From positions 11,336-17,365 of the forward strand of contig KL569411.1 of the NCBI GenBank assembly GCA_000715685.1: a stretch of 6,030 nt of DNA. The letters are read 5' to 3'. Positions 4,267 to 6,030 of the stretch are shown here, in pieces. The notes below the pieces were generated by a model. It searched no databases. It worked only from the letters and a program-made list of their open reading frames with translations, and was not told the origin of the DNA. Numbering within the stretch: position 1 is the first letter of the stretch; every line of letters starts with the position of its first letter. This stretch comes from Streptomyces lilacinus. Its GTDB lineage: Bacteria; Actinomycetota; Actinomycetes; Streptomycetales; Streptomycetaceae. Position numbers and translations under genes: made by a program.

Positions 4267-6030
4267 ATGACCACGGCCACCGCGCCCGCCCCGCTCGCAC
4301 CACCCGTGCTCAGCCGCCGTCGCACCAACCTCGTCTTCGTCACGATCGTGCTCGGCATGCTGCTCGCCGCCCTGGACCAGACGATCGTCTCCACCGCGCT
4401 GCCCACGATCGTCGCGGACCTGGGCGGCGGCGGGCACATGGCGTGGGTGGTGACGGCCTACCTCCTGGCCGAGACCGTCTCGACCGTCCTCGTCGGCAAG
4501 TTCGGCGACCTCTTCGGCCGGAAGGTGATCTTCCAGCTCAGCGCCGTCGTCTTCGTCGGCGGCTCCGTCTTCGCGGGCGCCGCGACCTCCATGCCGATGC
4601 TGATCGCGGCCCGCGCCGTGCAGGGCATCGGCGGCGGCGGACTGATGGTCACCGCCATGGCCCTGATCGCCGACGTCATCCCGCTGCGCGAACGCGGCAA
4701 GTACCAGGGCGCGCTGGGCGCCGTCTTCGGCGTCACCACCGTCGTCGGACCCACCCTCGGCGGGATCTTCACCGACCACGCCACCTGGCGCTGGTGCTTC
4801 TACGTCAACGTGCCCGTCGCGATCGTCATGGTGACCATGGCGGCACGCACGATCCCGGTCGTCCGCTCGGCCGTCCGGCCGGTCATCGACTACGCGGGCA
4901 TCGTGCTCGTGGCGCTCGGCTCCTCGGCCCTGGTCCTGGGCCTGGAGTGGGGCGGCACCACGTACCCGTGGGGCTCGGCGACGATCATCGGGCTCTTCGT
5001 GGGCGCGGTCGTGCTGCTCACGGCCTTCGTCCTCGTCGAGCGCCGCGCCCCCGAGCCCATGCTCCCCCCGCACCTCTTCCGCAACCCCGTCTTCACCGTC
5101 TGCTCCGTCCTCAGCTTCATCGTCGGCTTCGCGATGCTCGGCGCGATGACGTACCTGCCGACCTACCTGCAGTACGTGGACGGGGTCTCGGCCACCATGT
5201 CGGGCGTCCGCACCCTGCCCATGGTCGCCGGGCTGCTCGGCACGTCCATGCTGTCCGGCACCGTCGTCAGCCGCACCGGCCGCTACCGCGTCTTCCCCAT
5301 CGTGGGCACCGCCCTGACGGCGTTCGGCCTGTACCTGATGTCGACCATGGGCCGGTCGACGGGCGTGTGGCTGGAGTCGCTGTACATGTTCGTCCTCGGG
5401 CTCGGCATCGGCCTGGCCATGCAGGTCCTGACGATCGCCGTGCAGAACACGGTCGCCTACCGGGAGCTGGGCACGGCCACCTCGGGCGTGACCTTCTTCC
5501 GCACCCTCGGCTCCTCCTTCGGCACGGCCGTCTTCGGCACCCTCTACAGCGCCCGCCTCACCCCCAACCTCCGCGACGCCCTCGAACGGACCCCCGGCGT
5601 ACCGGTGGCCGCGGTGCAGAGCCCGCAGGCGCTGAACTCCCTCCCGCCGGAGCAGGCGGCACCGATCGTCGACGCCTACGCCGCCACCGTGGACTACGTC
5701 TTCCTGTGGGTGGTGCCGGTCGCGCTGGCCGGCTTCGTCGCCGCGTGGTTCCTGAAAGAGGTGCCGCTGCGCGACAGCGCGCGGGCCGGGGCCTCGGACA
5801 TGGGCGAGGGCTTCGCGGCGCCGGACTCCGCCGAGGCGGACCTCCAACTGGAACGGGCGGTGGCCGGCGTCATGCGCAGGGCGAAGGGCGGCCCGGTCAG
5901 CCGGCAGATCCTCGCCGAGTCCGGCAGCCCCCTCGACCCGGCCGACGCGTGGGCCCTGGGCCAGATCCACTGGCGGCTGCGCGTCCGCGGCGAGGCGACC
6001 CTGGCCTCCGTCGCCGCCGCCCACCGGATG
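4267..6030 (+). CDS. MFS multidrug-type exporter, DHA2 (EmrB/QacA) family, C-terminus cut by window edge
   Basis: An open frame of 588 codons with no stop before the right edge. It encodes a proton-coupled drug exporter of the 14-span DHA2 family. It starts at ATG 4267 with GGGAGG 9 nt upstream. Motifs are intact: D1 LDQTIVSTALPTI (36-48), motif A GKFGDLFGRKV (77-87), motif B RAVQGIGGG (116-124), and the antiporter motif C, which ends in GPTLGG (161-166). Hydrophobic spans continue to about residue 496 (VDYVFLWVVPVALAGFVAAWFL), with the usual extracytoplasmic loop at about 430-470 before the last span. After KEVPLRD the protein becomes soluble and charged (about 500-588+), with helical stretches such as LQLERAVAGVMRR and WALGQIHWRLRVRGEATLASVA. 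Such long C-terminal tails occur in streptomycete members. The substrate cannot be told. It is divergent from the metal-uptake operon across 185 nt. A long open frame on the opposite strand is a composition artefact. Confidence 0.93.
   Translation, partial: MTTATAPAPLAPPVLSRRRTNLVFVTIVLGMLLAALDQTIVSTALPTIVADLGGGGHMAWVVTAYLLAETVSTVLVGKFGDLFGRKVIFQLSAVVFVGGSVFAGAATSMPMLIAARAVQGIGGGGLMVTAMALIADVIPLRERGKYQGALGAVFGVTTVVGPTLGGIFTDHATWRWCFYVNVPVAIVMVTMAARTIPVVRSAVRPVIDYAGIVLVALGSSALVLGLEWGGTTYPWGSATIIGLFVGAVVLLTAFVLVERRAPEPMLPPHLFRNPVFTVCSVLSFIVGFAMLGAMTYLPTYLQYVDGVSATMSGVRTLPMVAGLLGTSMLSGTVVSRTGRYRVFPIVGTALTAFGLYLMSTMGRSTGVWLESLYMFVLGLGIGLAMQVLTIAVQNTVAYRELGTATSGVTFFRTLGSSFGTAVFGTLYSARLTPNLRDALERTPGVPVAAVQSPQALNSLPPEQAAPIVDAYAATVDYVFLWVVPVALAGFVAAWFLKEVPLRDSARAGASDMGEGFAAPDSAEADLQLERAVAGVMRRAKGGPVSRQILAESGSPLDPADAWALGQIHWRLRVRGEATLASVAAAHRM

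Noticed and set aside
4082..4303. N-terminal extension of cbiMN by 74 residues
   Set aside because: CbiM function needs the free Met1-His2 N-terminus, the extension shows no membrane or signal character, and it would run through the candidate promoter and into the divergent gene's start.
4210..6024. A 604-codon open frame on the minus strand, opposite the MFS exporter
   Set aside because: Its product is a low-complexity Arg/Gly/Asp/Glu/His string with no motifs or membrane segments. The plus strand of the same region encodes a complete set of MFS motifs. Long antisense frames are expected at this GC content because stop codons are rare.
1..6030. tRNA or rRNA genes, CRISPR array, insertion sequence, phage or att site, defence system
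   Set aside because: Nothing with cloverleaf, regularly spaced repeat, transposase or integrase character was seen. All sequence apart from the two short intergenic gaps and a few junction bases is accounted for by the six genes.

Overview
The window is very GC-rich. Its codons almost always end in G or C, the intergenic gaps are short, and there are no in-frame TTA (bldA-dependent) codons in the genes called. The best match is a chromosomal segment of a Streptomyces or closely related actinomycete. That assignment is inferred from composition and protein style, not from a marker gene.

The layout has two divergent blocks. On the minus strand, reading right to left from about 4160, lies a metal-uptake ECF operon: a fused cbiMN substrate-capture gene (3005-4081), cbiQ (2239-3003) and cbiO (1481-2242). 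Junctions are a 1-nt gap and a 4-nt ATGA overlap, so this is one translationally coupled unit. A 134-nt spacer follows, with two small hairpins and a candidate promoter. Next come a beta-lactamase-fold serine hydrolase/esterase (174-1346) and, 10 nt further on, the first 54 codons of a short-chain dehydrogenase (1-163), cut by the left edge. On the plus strand, a 14-TM DHA2-type (EmrB/QacA) MFS exporter starts at 4267 and runs off the right edge, still open after 588 codons.

The M/N, Q and O proteins together make a complete cobalt/nickel ECF importer: CbiM binds the ion, CbiN supports it, CbiQ couples and CbiO hydrolyses ATP. I see no cobalamin riboswitch in the 185-nt divergent gap. There is instead a 6-N5-6 inverted repeat (4146-4162) that resembles the binding site of Nur, the nickel-responsive Fur-family repressor of Streptomyces, and it overlaps the likely promoter. 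This points to nickel as the cargo.

The other notable item is a short hairpin-forming sequence (3941-3980) that looks like a dispersed Streptomyces palindromic repeat inserted in frame within cbiM. A degenerate look-alike (4231-4260) supplies the ribosome-binding site of the MFS gene. I found no RNA genes, CRISPR array, insertion sequence or clearly novel multigene system.
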